Assembly (NCBI GenBank): GCA_902774995.1 | Contig: CACYKR010000001.1 | Coordinates: 1 to 59,762, forward strand | Source: an uncultured Bacteroidales bacterium | Lineage (GTDB): Bacteria; Bacteroidota; Bacteroidia; Bacteroidales; Paludibacteraceae | Length of the DNA stretch: 59,762 nucleotides | Reading direction: 5' to 3' | Part shown: one piece after another, positions 20,901 through 29,655 of the stretch | Numbering within the stretch: the stretch's first letter is position 1 | Layout: every line of letters begins with the position of its first letter | Program-made: the position numbers and the translations under genes | The notes under the pieces: model-generated | Told to the model about the DNA's origin: nothing | Database searches by the model: none | Seen by the model: only the letters and a program-made list of their open reading frames with translations

Positions 20901-23900
20901 TGCTTCCATCCTTGCAGGAACGGCTACGATGTTAAATGGAAAAACACGTGCTGGTACGGCTGTAACGGATGTTCCTGCTGACAATATCTACTCATTGATG
21001 GGTAAGACTCTCCATGAGAAAGAGTGGATTTGGGTTACGAAGTCGATTGATGTGGAAGAGGCTGGTATCTATACACTTGCTATCTTCTGGTATAATTCAT
21101 CGGTAGGTGCACAGTATGGTGAGGCCATAGCTGTTGACTCTGTCATCGTAGAGGAATACCTCTGTACTACGCCGAAAGACTTCGAGCCGGTAGAGGCAAA
21201 AGCAACCGAGATGACCATCAGCTGGTTCGGCGGCAAGTGCAAGAACTTCGAGTATGTAGTATCCAAGTATGCGAACCTCGGTATGCCGAACCTCATTGAT
21301 GCGGAAGACAAAGTAGCAGCCGGTACGCTGACGGACGGTCCGCAGGTAACGATTACAGACCTGCTCCCCAATACCGAATACAGCCTCTATGTACGCACTA
21401 TCTGTGAGGACGGCGAGACCGACTGGGTAGAGTATGACTTCGAGACGCCATGTGCGCTGGAAACCCTGCCTTACACCGAGTCCTTCTCAGAGACTCCGGA
21501 ATGCTGGATTCTCAAGTCCGCTTCTGTAGGTACAACTACAGTAGGTACATCTGCCGAGCATGAGAAATGGAACCGTCTCCAACTCTCCAACGGTGGCATA
21601 GCTATCCTGCCGGAGCTGGCTGTGCCCCTCAATAAGGTGGAGATAGAGATAGGTCTGTTCAATATCACTACCAACCTCGGTGCTGTACAACTCGGTGTGA
21701 TGGATAATACCTGGGATGTTTCTACCTTCCAGGAGATTGCTTACATCCAGACGGTGAATAAACCCGGCTCTACCGGTTCCTATACGCCGTCCACTCTCGA
21801 GACCTTCTCCAAGATGATGAACCTCTATCAGGGCAGCGGCAAGGTGCTGGCTATCAAGAATGCTACTACGTATAGTATCGGTATCAAGTATGTCAAACTG
21901 ACCGAGCTGCCCGACTGCGTCAAACCGCAGCAGGTGGAGATTACCTATCCTACCGAGAATGCCGCTACGGTCAACTGGATTGCCGGTCTCGAAGAGGCTT
22001 GGGAAATCAAGATCAATGACTCCATCATTGAGAATGTCACCACCCAGCCGTATCGTGTCACCGGTTTGGAGCAAGGTACGGTTTATACCGTAGCTGTCCG
22101 CGCTCTCTGCGATGAGGATACCAAGAGCGAGTGGTCGCAATCTACGACCTTCCAGACGCCGTGCGGTGTCAACCCGCTGCCGATGAACGAGGACTTCGGC
22201 GCGCTGCCCAACCCGACGGGAAGCAATAATCTGGCGCGTGCTGCACTCACCTGCTGGGACAACCTCGTTTCCACAAATAAGATTGAGCAGGTGTTCAAAG
22301 GCACTGAAAAACCGTTCCGGGCACCGAGCAATATCAATGCCGGTCAGACATGGGTACAGAACTGGATCTCGATGCTCGGCGACTATGCACAGCTCCAGTC
22401 GTATCACGGTGTTTACAACCCCACTTACCGCTACAAATGGTTCATCTCTCCGCAATATGCTATTGAGGGTAATGCAACTTTGAGCTTCGATGTTCGTCGC
22501 TGCGGTAACAAGGGACAGAAAGTGGAATTTGATGATGGACGCTTCTTTGTTGCCATCAGTACCGATAACGGTGCTACATGGAAGAAAGAGGACGCAACGC
22601 AAATCACGGAGATCGATACGGTTTATTCTACCAAGACCATGTCTCTTGACCAATATGCCGGTAAGGCCATCCGTGTAGCGTTCTATGACGAGAACAATGC
22701 CGGTAGCCTTGCTTCTAACTTCCTCCTCATCGACAACGTCCGCATGAACTGTTCCGAGAACGTGGCATTCACTGCCAATGCGTGCGAGGGCTACGACTAC
22801 GAAGGCTACGGCTTCTCTATCAAAGCCGACGATCTGCCGCTCGCAAGTAAGGACAGCACCTATACACGCTTTGCGCAAGGTGCCGGCAACGATTGCGATA
22901 CGCTCTTCACCCTCACCCTGACCACGCAGCCCAAACCCGAGTCGCAGACGCTGTATGCTACCATCTGCCAGGGCGAAGGCTATCCGTTCGGAGACCGCTT
23001 CATCACGGAGCCGAATCCGGAGGGAACGCCTTATTATATCACGGCGGAGAATGAGTATGGCTGTAGCGTTTACACCTATCTCTACCTGACCGTCCTGCCT
23101 GCTGATACAGTGCCGATGTCGTCGGTTGAGGTGCTGAACAACGCACTGCCGTACAAGGTGGATGACAACTATACCATCCCGGCCAACGCAGTGGTTGGCA
23201 CGCCGTTCGACACGATTGTCAAAGTCGGTGAGACCTGTACTTTCAATAAGTATAGCGTCACCGTCACCCGCTGCCAAGAGGAGGTTGCTTATACCGACAC
23301 CCTCTGCGAGTCCGCTGACTCTTATCTGGGCTACGGCTTCGCGATCGCAGCCGACGAACTGCCGGCGAAAGGTACGTCCAAAGACTACACCCGTACCGGT
23401 GAGCATAACGCTACCCTCTGTGACTCCACTGTAACCCTCACCCTCACGGTGCTCAAGAACGACACCACGGCGTTTGAGGCGGTACTCTGCGAGAAAGAAG
23501 AGGCATATACCCAGAACGGCTTTGAGCTGACCAAGGCGGACTTCCCCGCTCCGGGCAGCAGCGAGACCTACTATCGGCGTCTCACCAACGGTGCCGGCTG
23601 CGACAGTATCGTTATCCTGAACCTGGAGGTGCTCAAGAACGATACCACCTTCTTTGCCGAGACACTCTGTAAAGACGTACATGCCTTTGCTGACTACGGC
23701 TTCAGCCTTTCTGCTGATGAGTTGCCGGCAGCAGGAGAAGCGAAGACTTATTACCGCACCGAGACGGCTTTGGACGGCTGCGATAGCATCACCGCACTGA
23801 CTATCGCGGTGCTGAACTACGACACCGTTGCCCAACCGGCTATCGCGGTTAAGTATGCCGAACTGCCTTACGTGGTGAATGACTATTACACCATCCCGAC

Positions 23901-25779
23901 AACCGCACTGGTAGGCACGCCGTTTGAGGTGGTAGTACGCCAGGGCGACGAGACTGTCTGCACGTTCTATAAATATACCATCCTGGTATCGGAATGTAAC
24001 AAAGCAGCAGACTACGTGGCTACTATCTGTGAGGATCAGCTGACCTATACGGACTACGGCTTCTCCATCGACAAAGCGGACATGCCTCTTGCCGGAGCAA
24101 GCAAGCAGTACTTCCGCCAGTCGAAGGATGAGCAGGGCTGCGACAGTCTCATCTCGCTGACGCTGAATGTGCTCAAAGCCGATACGACCTTCGTGCCGGT
24201 GGCTATTCAGAATATCGACCTGCCCTACACCGTGGACGAGTTCTACACCGTTCCGGCGGATGCAGCGGTCGGTACGCCGTTCGAGTCAACTGTCAAGACC
24301 GGCGATTGCGCATACCATACCTACCAGGTTTCTATCACCAAGTGTGAGATACCGGTTTCGTATGAGGATGCTATCTGCGAGAGCCAGGACGAGTACAACA
24401 AGTACGGCTTCCTGATTGCCAAGGCGGACATGCCTCTTGCCGGTGCAAGCAAGGCTTATACCCGTCATGCGCTGGATGAGGTAGGATGCGACAGTGTCAT
24501 CACCTTCACCCTCTCCGTCATCCCGAACGACACCACGGTACGCACCGTCAATATCGACAACACCCGTCTGCCGTATGAGGTGGATGCGTACTACACTGTG
24601 CCGGAGGATGCCGTCATAGGTGAGACCTTCGAGAAGGTGATCCGTCTCGACGAAGACGAGTGCTCGTACCGCAAGTATGTAGTGACGGTCAGCCAGTGCA
24701 GCAAGAACTTCAACTATGCTGAATCGCTCTGCGAAGACCAACTCGGCTTCGAGGGCTACGGATTCACCATAACGGAAGAAGATCTGCCGGCTGTAGGCGG
24801 TAACAAACAGTACTTCCGCCAGAACCGGAGCGAGATAGGTTGCGACAGTCTCATCACGCTCACCCTCTTCCGCAACCCGAACGACACCACGGTTGTTCCG
24901 GTCAACATCAACAACACGCAACTCCCCTACACCGTAGATGCAAACTACACCGTGCCGGTGGAGGCGTTGAAGGACGGATCGTTCGAGGTAGTGATGAAGA
25001 TTGGCGACAACGGCTGTGCATACAACCGCTATGTGGTTACTATCACCGTCATCGACTGTGCTAAGGACTACAACTATAACGCTTCGGTATGCGAGGGCAC
25101 AACTTCGTACGAGGGTTACGGCTTCACCATCACGGCGGACGAGATGCCTGCCGGCGGCGAGAGCAAAGACTTCGTACGCCGCAACCCGGATATGCTCCTC
25201 TGCGACAGTGTGATCACCCTCACCCTGACTGTTACCGCCCCGGATACCACGGAGATTCCTGTGGACCTCTGCGCGGATCAGACTTCTTACGAGGGCAACG
25301 GCTTCGTCATTGAGACGGCTGATATGCCGGCTGCCGGTGAGACCAAGAGTTATTACCGCAAGGAGCAGAATCCGGACGGCTGCTATGCCGTAACGGCATT
25401 GGCGCTCTCCGTAATGGCTCCGGATACACTCACCCATGACTCTGTCACGGTAAAACCGAAGGAATTGCCTTACCTCTGGGAAGGTACGGAGATCCTTGCC
25501 GCGGATACAGAGCCGGGCGTTTATGAGGTGGTGCTCAAGCTCACTGACGACGCTTGCAGCTATGACCGGTTCATCATTACAGTGCTCAATCCGGAAGCGC
25601 TCATCCAGATAACGGACGGCGTGGAGCGTATTGAACTCTTCGATGCCTTCGGTCATAAAGTGGCTACACTCACCCGTGATAGTGACCTCAAGTCTCTCAC
25701 GCTCCCGCAAGGGGTATATATGATACGTACTACGATGACCAGTGGCGCTGCCAAGACAGGCAAGTGCGTCATCCGGTAG
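14905..25779 (+). CDS. giant T9SS-secreted modular adhesin (3624 residues)
   Basis: Signal peptide MKQLLTRCLLLVSLMVMGFA. Residues ~25-2600 alternate about ten cleaved-adhesin/MAM-like lectin folds (LNESFASGALPGGW, PYEEDFEGYPTG, PYTESFSETPECW) with nine fibronectin III modules marked by LxNTTYYAYV. Residues ~2620-3540 hold about ten repeats of a ~70-residue module (YGFxIxxxDLPxxG...GCDSLITLTL), several separated by a second repeat containing LPYTVDxxYTVP. The last ~60 residues (IELFDAFGHKVATL...LPQGVYMIRT) are a type A T9SS sorting domain, normally removed on export with attachment to A-LPS. The family includes hemagglutinin regions of gingipains. The middle (about 17.4-20.9 kb) looks richer in A/T at third codon positions than the ends, suggesting a different history for those modules. 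Confidence 0.9.
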   Translation: MKQLLTRCLLLVSLMVMGFATGMAQQSVLNESFASGALPGGWTTIGNDWTFEKNNAEFSALIENAKDTLFAPVVNLSELKNEPTVTMSYSLGAAGANVNSLTLLYRADGQGQWDTLAVFDQATSGETSFVQALPAGMTSVQLAVAADYKAGGSTFVYLLRIANKKEATAAPENFAFENLKTTSVKLTWTASSSDFFERNNLKLSTTPLADPEQDWADVQNYIGETGLANEWCNLTDLQPATTYYAYVQYDCGYGDVSPWAELTFSTPCEAVAAPLYEDFENGLPECYTVYKKGSATTAEVSGEYPYNSTASFKVNIEGTSDFSNYLVLPELEGDLKNYQISFMAASAESGNTYSRRVAVGVCTDATNVAETYSEITTLDLPKGRTWENIVVSFKGYTGAGKYITLKIGHPSMKTNLFIDDIKVEPASACPKPMFVQVSAVTTGAATLSWTKTGSETEWNVVVSTKPLADPEEIEPNTAKGEFADAVSTNPYTLTGLKPNTTYYAYIQAGCGSSEWTEAVTFKTQREVTYPYAEHFDRMDPELYTNNTAAIPNGWVFDDRTTLASDANYYDKQYSSDSYRPYVTTAQNHEATAYVKASLLLRGTGSGTGSTKNISSIAIAPAMPKPVNTMMVTFWAYSSAAQTLKVGVANTQTNDLPQGQQLGANITEVGEAAIAGGSEWKQYKVLLTGYTGTGRYIAFYLKPGTSTPSVYIDDIEIDEAPDCNAVSTLTAEATGIDKATATWTDASSSASWTIKVSSTQIDPSAANGDIVAMQTVNTKTYNISGLAMGQTYYIYVSPSCGDAWMSTTVTTLVGLQVPYYNDFQDENQGSNAARGPKNWTLGNINVTAALGTQTNIPYVYNTAMTGAPADVVKPNLYFYHSNSATNTGAYAIMPELLNANVKDLKMSFYGSYNSTTVTANYSKGMIRVGVVDNPSDINKTNAFTKVTLIKTLYCSAPKITELFTVDFSEYAGSGKYIVFYSDTAKYNYFMLDNLTISLATDPQPVSDVEASEITKTGAKLTWTENGKAAKWEVKVFAEAPEDPETAEAVWSATVTEKQAVATGLNHSTQYYAYVRSVQDNGNGAWGSTSFFTECGTFATPFTEDWESWATGANTLSACFTQTAGMQVAGSSSPNATVKTGQVIKFNATSTNKEPMLVLPEFDKPIKTLQLTMNASPYSSSYVGDASYTEIGVLEANDNFVKIAEYRFNLSDVKAWDEVFVNFSAYTGEGGRIAIRTPYATVNKTIHICFDNLVVEEIPLCGKITTIEVENIDSVSANISWAKGKTENKWNLKVSSTELDDPATATADIFDGQLDVQNKALTGLDGNTTYYVYVQSVDETLECTGAWSNVKTFKTLCKLQTFPYEEDFEGYPTGSGSLPDCATLSGQTPDHSYVTTRGTGNQALYLRQATKDYNNYFAFPALSVDSVKRLQLSMQVAPGSTTATNYYYYEVGVMTDPNDPSTFVSIAYDSVQGAANYPFSDKMYTFDGYLGDDKGNFGTYIALKPLQYKNPTSTSYYAGYVYIDNVTIDFIETCFKPTDVTGEMGIDTVKLSWKSENEGASYLVRIFGDKDVDPETATPLAETTVTDKEAVIRNLTGNKTYYAYVQALCSETDKSKWSTVYQFKTECPEVTALPYADDFEAYDSNTVPDCWEPLDNGTNAKSRVGITYKFSGAKSLTVNYASVGSSSGNSYYQSQIVTPALDVENLKDVLVYFNMRSGNAGGSLKIEAVADETSQAEAITLTQINDIPADWTVAYLDLAKYYTSVQPYKRLRFTPTAQGKSIYIDDIVFTTDKSVILPVQDLKLQMITETTAKFSFVEYTPSVTEWQVAYVAAGGDITEATIQTVSTKEYTLTGLTANTSYDIYVRGNVEGAEWVGPLTATTIQTPAPLPLITGFEDDADKWVIYKTKTVQGDPYPNFFIVGDADNCGATGEKALFITNDSISYAYQTKDAQGEIGFSNAWATRNINIEGAGTYKFSFKVKVPANKDNESDYANAHLFPAGASILAGTATMLNGKTRAGTAVTDVPADNIYSLMGKTLHEKEWIWVTKSIDVEEAGIYTLAIFWYNSSVGAQYGEAIAVDSVIVEEYLCTTPKDFEPVEAKATEMTISWFGGKCKNFEYVVSKYANLGMPNLIDAEDKVAAGTLTDGPQVTITDLLPNTEYSLYVRTICEDGETDWVEYDFETPCALETLPYTESFSETPECWILKSASVGTTTVGTSAEHEKWNRLQLSNGGIAILPELAVPLNKVEIEIGLFNITTNLGAVQLGVMDNTWDVSTFQEIAYIQTVNKPGSTGSYTPSTLETFSKMMNLYQGSGKVLAIKNATTYSIGIKYVKLTELPDCVKPQQVEITYPTENAATVNWIAGLEEAWEIKINDSIIENVTTQPYRVTGLEQGTVYTVAVRALCDEDTKSEWSQSTTFQTPCGVNPLPMNEDFGALPNPTGSNNLARAALTCWDNLVSTNKIEQVFKGTEKPFRAPSNINAGQTWVQNWISMLGDYAQLQSYHGVYNPTYRYKWFISPQYAIEGNATLSFDVRRCGNKGQKVEFDDGRFFVAISTDNGATWKKEDATQITEIDTVYSTKTMSLDQYAGKAIRVAFYDENNAGSLASNFLLIDNVRMNCSENVAFTANACEGYDYEGYGFSIKADDLPLASKDSTYTRFAQGAGNDCDTLFTLTLTTQPKPESQTLYATICQGEGYPFGDRFITEPNPEGTPYYITAENEYGCSVYTYLYLTVLPADTVPMSSVEVLNNALPYKVDDNYTIPANAVVGTPFDTIVKVGETCTFNKYSVTVTRCQEEVAYTDTLCESADSYLGYGFAIAADELPAKGTSKDYTRTGEHNATLCDSTVTLTLTVLKNDTTAFEAVLCEKEEAYTQNGFELTKADFPAPGSSETYYRRLTNGAGCDSIVILNLEVLKNDTTFFAETLCKDVHAFADYGFSLSADELPAAGEAKTYYRTETALDGCDSITALTIAVLNYDTVAQPAIAVKYAELPYVVNDYYTIPTTALVGTPFEVVVRQGDETVCTFYKYTILVSECNKAADYVATICEDQLTYTDYGFSIDKADMPLAGASKQYFRQSKDEQGCDSLISLTLNVLKADTTFVPVAIQNIDLPYTVDEFYTVPADAAVGTPFESTVKTGDCAYHTYQVSITKCEIPVSYEDAICESQDEYNKYGFLIAKADMPLAGASKAYTRHALDEVGCDSVITFTLSVIPNDTTVRTVNIDNTRLPYEVDAYYTVPEDAVIGETFEKVIRLDEDECSYRKYVVTVSQCSKNFNYAESLCEDQLGFEGYGFTITEEDLPAVGGNKQYFRQNRSEIGCDSLITLTLFRNPNDTTVVPVNINNTQLPYTVDANYTVPVEALKDGSFEVVMKIGDNGCAYNRYVVTITVIDCAKDYNYNASVCEGTTSYEGYGFTITADEMPAGGESKDFVRRNPDMLLCDSVITLTLTVTAPDTTEIPVDLCADQTSYEGNGFVIETADMPAAGETKSYYRKEQNPDGCYAVTALALSVMAPDTLTHDSVTVKPKELPYLWEGTEILAADTEPGVYEVVLKLTDDACSYDRFIITVLNPEALIQITDGVERIELFDAFGHKVATLTRDSDLKSLTLPQGVYMIRTTMTSGAAKTGKCVIR

Positions 25780-25792
25780 TCGCTTTTATACG

Positions 25793-25818
25793 GATAGCCC
25801 GATTGGGTTCGGGCTATC
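25793..25818. repeat. hairpin between giant adhesin and C10 peptidase
   Basis: Perfect 10-bp stem GATAGCCCGA / TCGGGCTATC with loop TTGGGT, in the 68-bp gap. There is no T-run, so it may attenuate or protect mRNA rather than end the operon. The same outer stem GATAGCC/GGCTATC recurs at 56936. Confidence 0.65.
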
Positions 25819-25847
25819 TGACTAATTTGGTAATGTCCTGAAATCCT

Positions 25848-27896
25848 ATGAAACGCTTGTGCATCATACTAATAGCCCTTGGGGCGGTCACTACGGTATA
25901 TGCCGGCGCGCGGTCTTCGGCCGACGCGCTGCGCATTGCCGGGGAGTTTGTATCCAACAGCGTAGCGGTCCAACAGCCTCAGCGGTCCGGCAGTCCGAAG
26001 GACAGTCTTACAGCACAGTGGTCTTATATCGCCGACTCCTCGGCGGTCTGCTTTGCCGTCAATACGGAGAAGGGCTTTGTGCTCGTCGGCGCGGATGACC
26101 GTCTGCCTGAAGTACTGGGCTACAGCGACAGCCGCTCTTTTGACCCTTCGGACATGCCACCGGCATTACGCTTCTGGATGCAGTGCTATGAGGAAGAATT
26201 GAGCAACTCTCAACTCTCCATTCTCAACTCTCTCAACTATCAACTCTCAATTTCCCCTCTCCTATCCTCCCAATGGAACCAGTCTGCGCCTTATAACAAT
26301 CTTGCACCCGCCTATAACTCCTCCGGTGCCAAGTCGGCTGCCGGATGTGTGGCTACGGCGATGGCGCAGGTGATGAATTACTATCGGTACCCTGCCTATG
26401 GTACCGGCTCTCATTCCTATCTTTGGGTATGCACGGCTACGCCCGAACTCAGTACTACCTTGTCGGCGGATTTCGGCCAGACGGCGTACGACTGGGCGAA
26501 TATGCTGGACTCCTACAAATCCGGCTATACCTCTGCGCAGGCAACTGCGGTGGCAACCCTGATGTACCACTGCGGCGTAGCGGTGGAGATGGGCTATGGG
26601 GCTTCTTCCGGTGCCTATACCGAGAGAGTGCCGGCGGCTCTGAAGACATGGTTCGGCTATGACCCGAACTACCAGCGTATCCGCAAATCCATGTACCCGG
26701 CGGACAGCCTCAATGCCATCATCTATAGCGAACTGGCTGCGAAAAGACCGGTGCTCGTCAGCGGCTTCAATGACGAGGGAGGGCATGCCTTTGTATGCGA
26801 CGGAGCGGACAGCCGCGGCTATTTCCATATCAACTGGGGCTGGGGAGGCTCCAACGACGGTTACTATCTCCTCTCCGCCCTCAATCCCGGTAAGGCGCAA
26901 GGCATAGGCGGTACTACCAAAGGATACAACCAGTCCACAGCCTTCTATATCGGCGTGCAGCCTGCGGGCAAACAGACACCGCCTGCCGTCCCCCAGATGG
27001 CGGACAGCCTCTTCACCATATCGGCTACCTCCTTCAGCCGCTCGGAGACCTTCACGGTCTCGGTCTATAAGATGCAGAACTTCGGACTGACGGACTTCAG
27101 CGGATCGTATGGAGTGGCGCTCTATGACGAGGACGAGAAGGAACTGGTCTCGGTCCTCAAACAGCAGGATAACTATTCCCTTTCCGCTGGGTATTACCGT
27201 ACTACGGTGGCTGCACTCTCCCGGCTGACCATCCCTTCCTCCGTGCCCGACGGTAATTACCACCTCTGCGTGGTCTATCGGAATGCCGACTACGGCTGGA
27301 TGCGGATGATGAGCACGGCGGATGATTACTACCTCTCCCTCTCTATAGCGGATGGCAAGGTTTCCATATACCCCAATAACGCGGAACCGGAACTGACCCT
27401 CACGGACGCAATCTCGTTCGGACAGGACGTGAACACCGACTCCATCCCCATGACAGGAAAACCCCTCTCCTTCACCGTCAAAAACACAGGAGGAACCTTC
27501 CGCGGGGAAATATCCGCACGTATCTATAAAGGCGCGTTCTCCAAAGGACAATATGAGATTGTCAGTGAGGTGGTTATCCGCCGCAACGAGACGTTCTCTT
27601 CCGCGCTGCAGCAGACCTTTGACGAGAATCTCCTGACCGATACCCAGTATAAGATGCGGCTCTGCTGGAGAAAGGATGCTGATGACAGCTGGCATAACTT
27701 CACTCCCTCCGAATACGGCGAACTGCCCTTCAAACTCTGTATCCCGCAGGACAAACCCGATGACTCGGGAGTGACTACGGCATTGGAGCTGCACGCTGCG
27801 GATCAAGACACGGACGGCAAGTATATGCGTGACGGACGTCTGTTCATCCGGCGGGACGGGAAGACATATAACGCGCAAGGCATGTTGATGAAATAA
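25848..27896 (+). CDS. C10-family secreted cysteine peptidase
   Basis: Streptopain/interpain-type protease, 682 residues. Signal peptide MKRLCIILIALGAVTTVYA, then a propeptide-like region (residues ~20-135). The catalytic Cys is in SAAGCVATAMAQVMNYYRYP, the catalytic His in GGHAFVCDG, and the Trp/Asn region in INWGWGGSNDGYY. About residues 375-640 form beta-rich C-terminal domains, and the tail KYMRDGRLFI...YNAQGMLMK is the shared C-terminal motif. A low-complexity insert (LSNSQLSILNSLNYQLSIS) at about residues 120-140 is encoded by a tandem DNA repeat at the propeptide/catalytic junction. Adhesins plus a C10 protease in one operon suggests surface protein binding and degradation; this is inference. 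Confidence 0.92.
   Translation: MKRLCIILIALGAVTTVYAGARSSADALRIAGEFVSNSVAVQQPQRSGSPKDSLTAQWSYIADSSAVCFAVNTEKGFVLVGADDRLPEVLGYSDSRSFDPSDMPPALRFWMQCYEEELSNSQLSILNSLNYQLSISPLLSSQWNQSAPYNNLAPAYNSSGAKSAAGCVATAMAQVMNYYRYPAYGTGSHSYLWVCTATPELSTTLSADFGQTAYDWANMLDSYKSGYTSAQATAVATLMYHCGVAVEMGYGASSGAYTERVPAALKTWFGYDPNYQRIRKSMYPADSLNAIIYSELAAKRPVLVSGFNDEGGHAFVCDGADSRGYFHINWGWGGSNDGYYLLSALNPGKAQGIGGTTKGYNQSTAFYIGVQPAGKQTPPAVPQMADSLFTISATSFSRSETFTVSVYKMQNFGLTDFSGSYGVALYDEDEKELVSVLKQQDNYSLSAGYYRTTVAALSRLTIPSSVPDGNYHLCVVYRNADYGWMRMMSTADDYYLSLSIADGKVSIYPNNAEPELTLTDAISFGQDVNTDSIPMTGKPLSFTVKNTGGTFRGEISARIYKGAFSKGQYEIVSEVVIRRNETFSSALQQTFDENLLTDTQYKMRLCWRKDADDSWHNFTPSEYGELPFKLCIPQDKPDDSGVTTALELHAADQDTDGKYMRDGRLFIRRDGKTYNAQGMLMK
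26208..26255. repeat. in-frame tandem (CAACTCT)n repeat in the C10 gene
   Basis: Degenerate tandem of CAACTCTCAACTCTC-type words inside the coding sequence, kept in frame. A related repeat lies in the signal peptide of the C69 gene at 55178-55212. Confidence 0.8.
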
Positions 27897-27909
27897 TATA
27901 AATGGGATT

Positions 27910-29544
27910 ATGACAAAACAGAAAAAGAACATTCTTCATTCACCGCTTATAGTAACCGCCATGCTGGCGTGGTTGCTTCTTCCGGCGTCGCTCTATGCGG
28001 GCGTCAAGGACGAGAGTCTGCATTTTCTTACTACCGAAGCCGGAGTCGGCTATTCGGCTCTGCTCCATTCTTCGGATCTGGGCAAGTCCTCCGGACTGGC
28101 GGGAGGCAAACTGCAACTGGGATATGAATGGAATTACCGCAAGCTCCTCGTCCATACGGGTCTCGAGTTCGCCCTTCTCAGCGACAAGGCGGATGTGAAC
28201 CCCTTTACCATGACCTCGGATTATACCTATGGTCTGCCGGCTGGGCAGAAGATGACCCAGCATTTCGCTTTCAGTTCCTACACCTCCTCGCCGATAATGG
28301 GGCAGGTGAATATCCCTGTCCAGGTAGGTGCCGTCTTCGCCAAACGCTACTATTTCCTTGCCGGTGCAAGGATAGGCTTGCCTGTCCTCCGTCCGGCGCA
28401 GGTGCGTTCGACGGTCACTACCTCCCTCACCGACGATGCACTGATAGGCGAGCTGAACGGCGTGCATGTGCATGATGCCTATACCTCGGATGAGAAAGCG
28501 TCGCTCCAATGGCCGGCGGCAACGGTCAATGCGCAGCTCTCCGCGGAGGTCGGACTGGTGCTGAACTCTTTCTGGGAGAAACCGGAGCCCGCCAAGAAAA
28601 CGAAAGGGCGCTCTGCTGCCAACAGCCGTTCCTCCAAACAGGCGAAGAAACCGGTGCTCTTCCGGGTCGCGCTTTTTGCGGATTACGGAATTACCTCATG
28701 CCTCGCCTCAACGGAGCCGAAACCGCTGGCAGAGGTGGCGGAACCGAGACAGATAGCTTTTAATGACTATTTCGCCGCTTCCGGCGCGAAGGTGAACTCC
28801 CTACTCGTAGGAGCCAAATTTGCCGTGCTCTTCCAGCTCAATGACCCCAAACCGAAGAAGACCAAACCCATGCCTTCTTATTTCGATATCTATATTGCGG
28901 ATGCCGAGACGGCGCAACCCGTTCCCGCTTCGCTGAAGATATACGACCAGGCTAAGAAACGCTCGGTTGTCAAGGAGGCGAAGAAAGGCCACCTCCGCCA
29001 CCGCGCTAAACCCGGCGCTTATACCTTCACCGCAACCAATGACCGTTACTTCCCCTTCACTACGGAGGCTACGCTGGCTCAGGAAGGGATCACCGACACG
29101 CTCCGTTTCGCTATGCAGCCGAAACCCGTACCGGTGGATACACCGGTCATCGATATCCCTATCGAGGTCGGCACTACCGTTGTATTGCATAACCTCTTCT
29201 TCGCTACCGGCAAGACGGTTATCCTGCCCGAGTCGGAGCAGGCGCTGGACGAACTCGCTGCCTTCATGCAGGAGCATGGCGAAGTCACCGTCCGTATCAC
29301 GGGACACACCGATGACGTAGGCTCGGAGCGCTCCAACCAGATACTCTCGGAGGGACGTGCCAATGCCGTCCGCAACGAACTCCTCAAACGCGGTGTCGCT
29401 CCTGCCCGGATAGAAGCGGACGGCAAGGGCGAGACGCAGCCTATTGCGGATAATAAGACCGAAGAAGGACGTGCTAAAAACCGCCGTGTAGAGATAACTA
29501 TCATCTCCACCGGCTCCGAGCAAATCCAACAACTCCGCGACTGA
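27910..29544 (+). CDS. OmpA-family outer-membrane protein
   Basis: 544 residues. Signal peptide ending near LLPASLYA. Residues ~30-300 form a beta-barrel related to the proteins from 2561 and 7873 (NIPVQVGAVFAKRYYFLAGA). About 320-410 is a small carboxypeptidase-regulatory-like beta domain (DIYIADAETAQPVPASLKIY). The C-terminal ~120 residues are an OmpA peptidoglycan-binding domain (NLFFATGKTVILPES, TGHTDDVGS, NRRVEITI). It is the last gene of the surface operon, 13 bp after the C10 peptidase. A plausible role is anchoring the outer membrane or a secretion complex to peptidoglycan. It lacks the WD40 part expected for PorE, so it is not called PorE. Confidence 0.9.
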   Translation: MTKQKKNILHSPLIVTAMLAWLLLPASLYAGVKDESLHFLTTEAGVGYSALLHSSDLGKSSGLAGGKLQLGYEWNYRKLLVHTGLEFALLSDKADVNPFTMTSDYTYGLPAGQKMTQHFAFSSYTSSPIMGQVNIPVQVGAVFAKRYYFLAGARIGLPVLRPAQVRSTVTTSLTDDALIGELNGVHVHDAYTSDEKASLQWPAATVNAQLSAEVGLVLNSFWEKPEPAKKTKGRSAANSRSSKQAKKPVLFRVALFADYGITSCLASTEPKPLAEVAEPRQIAFNDYFAASGAKVNSLLVGAKFAVLFQLNDPKPKKTKPMPSYFDIYIADAETAQPVPASLKIYDQAKKRSVVKEAKKGHLRHRAKPGAYTFTATNDRYFPFTTEATLAQEGITDTLRFAMQPKPVPVDTPVIDIPIEVGTTVVLHNLFFATGKTVILPESEQALDELAAFMQEHGEVTVRITGHTDDVGSERSNQILSEGRANAVRNELLKRGVAPARIEADGKGETQPIADNKTEEGRAKNRRVEITIISTGSEQIQQLRD

Positions 29545-29562
29545 CATGGATACAACAAGCAC

Positions 29563-29590
29563 CGTGCCGCATAACTGACTATGCGGCACG
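29563..29590. terminator. hairpin after the surface operon (repeat 1)
   Basis: Perfect 11-bp stem CGTGCCGCATA / TATGCGGCACG with loop ACTGAC. There is no T-run, so termination is only possible. The core CGCATAACTGACTATGCG is repeated at 29845-29862. Confidence 0.55.
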
Positions 29591-29655
29591 ATGTCTGTCG
29601 TATAACCTCTTTCTCCACAAAAAATAAAATAATTTTATGTTATTCGACATTTTGC

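Noticed and set aside
27910-29544. PorE of the T9SS
   Set aside because: It has an OmpA domain, but an N-terminal barrel and a small beta domain instead of the WD40/TPR parts expected for PorE.
29563-29590. Confident terminator after the OmpA gene
   Set aside because: The stem is strong but lacks a T-run and is a copied repeat, so it was kept only at moderate confidence.
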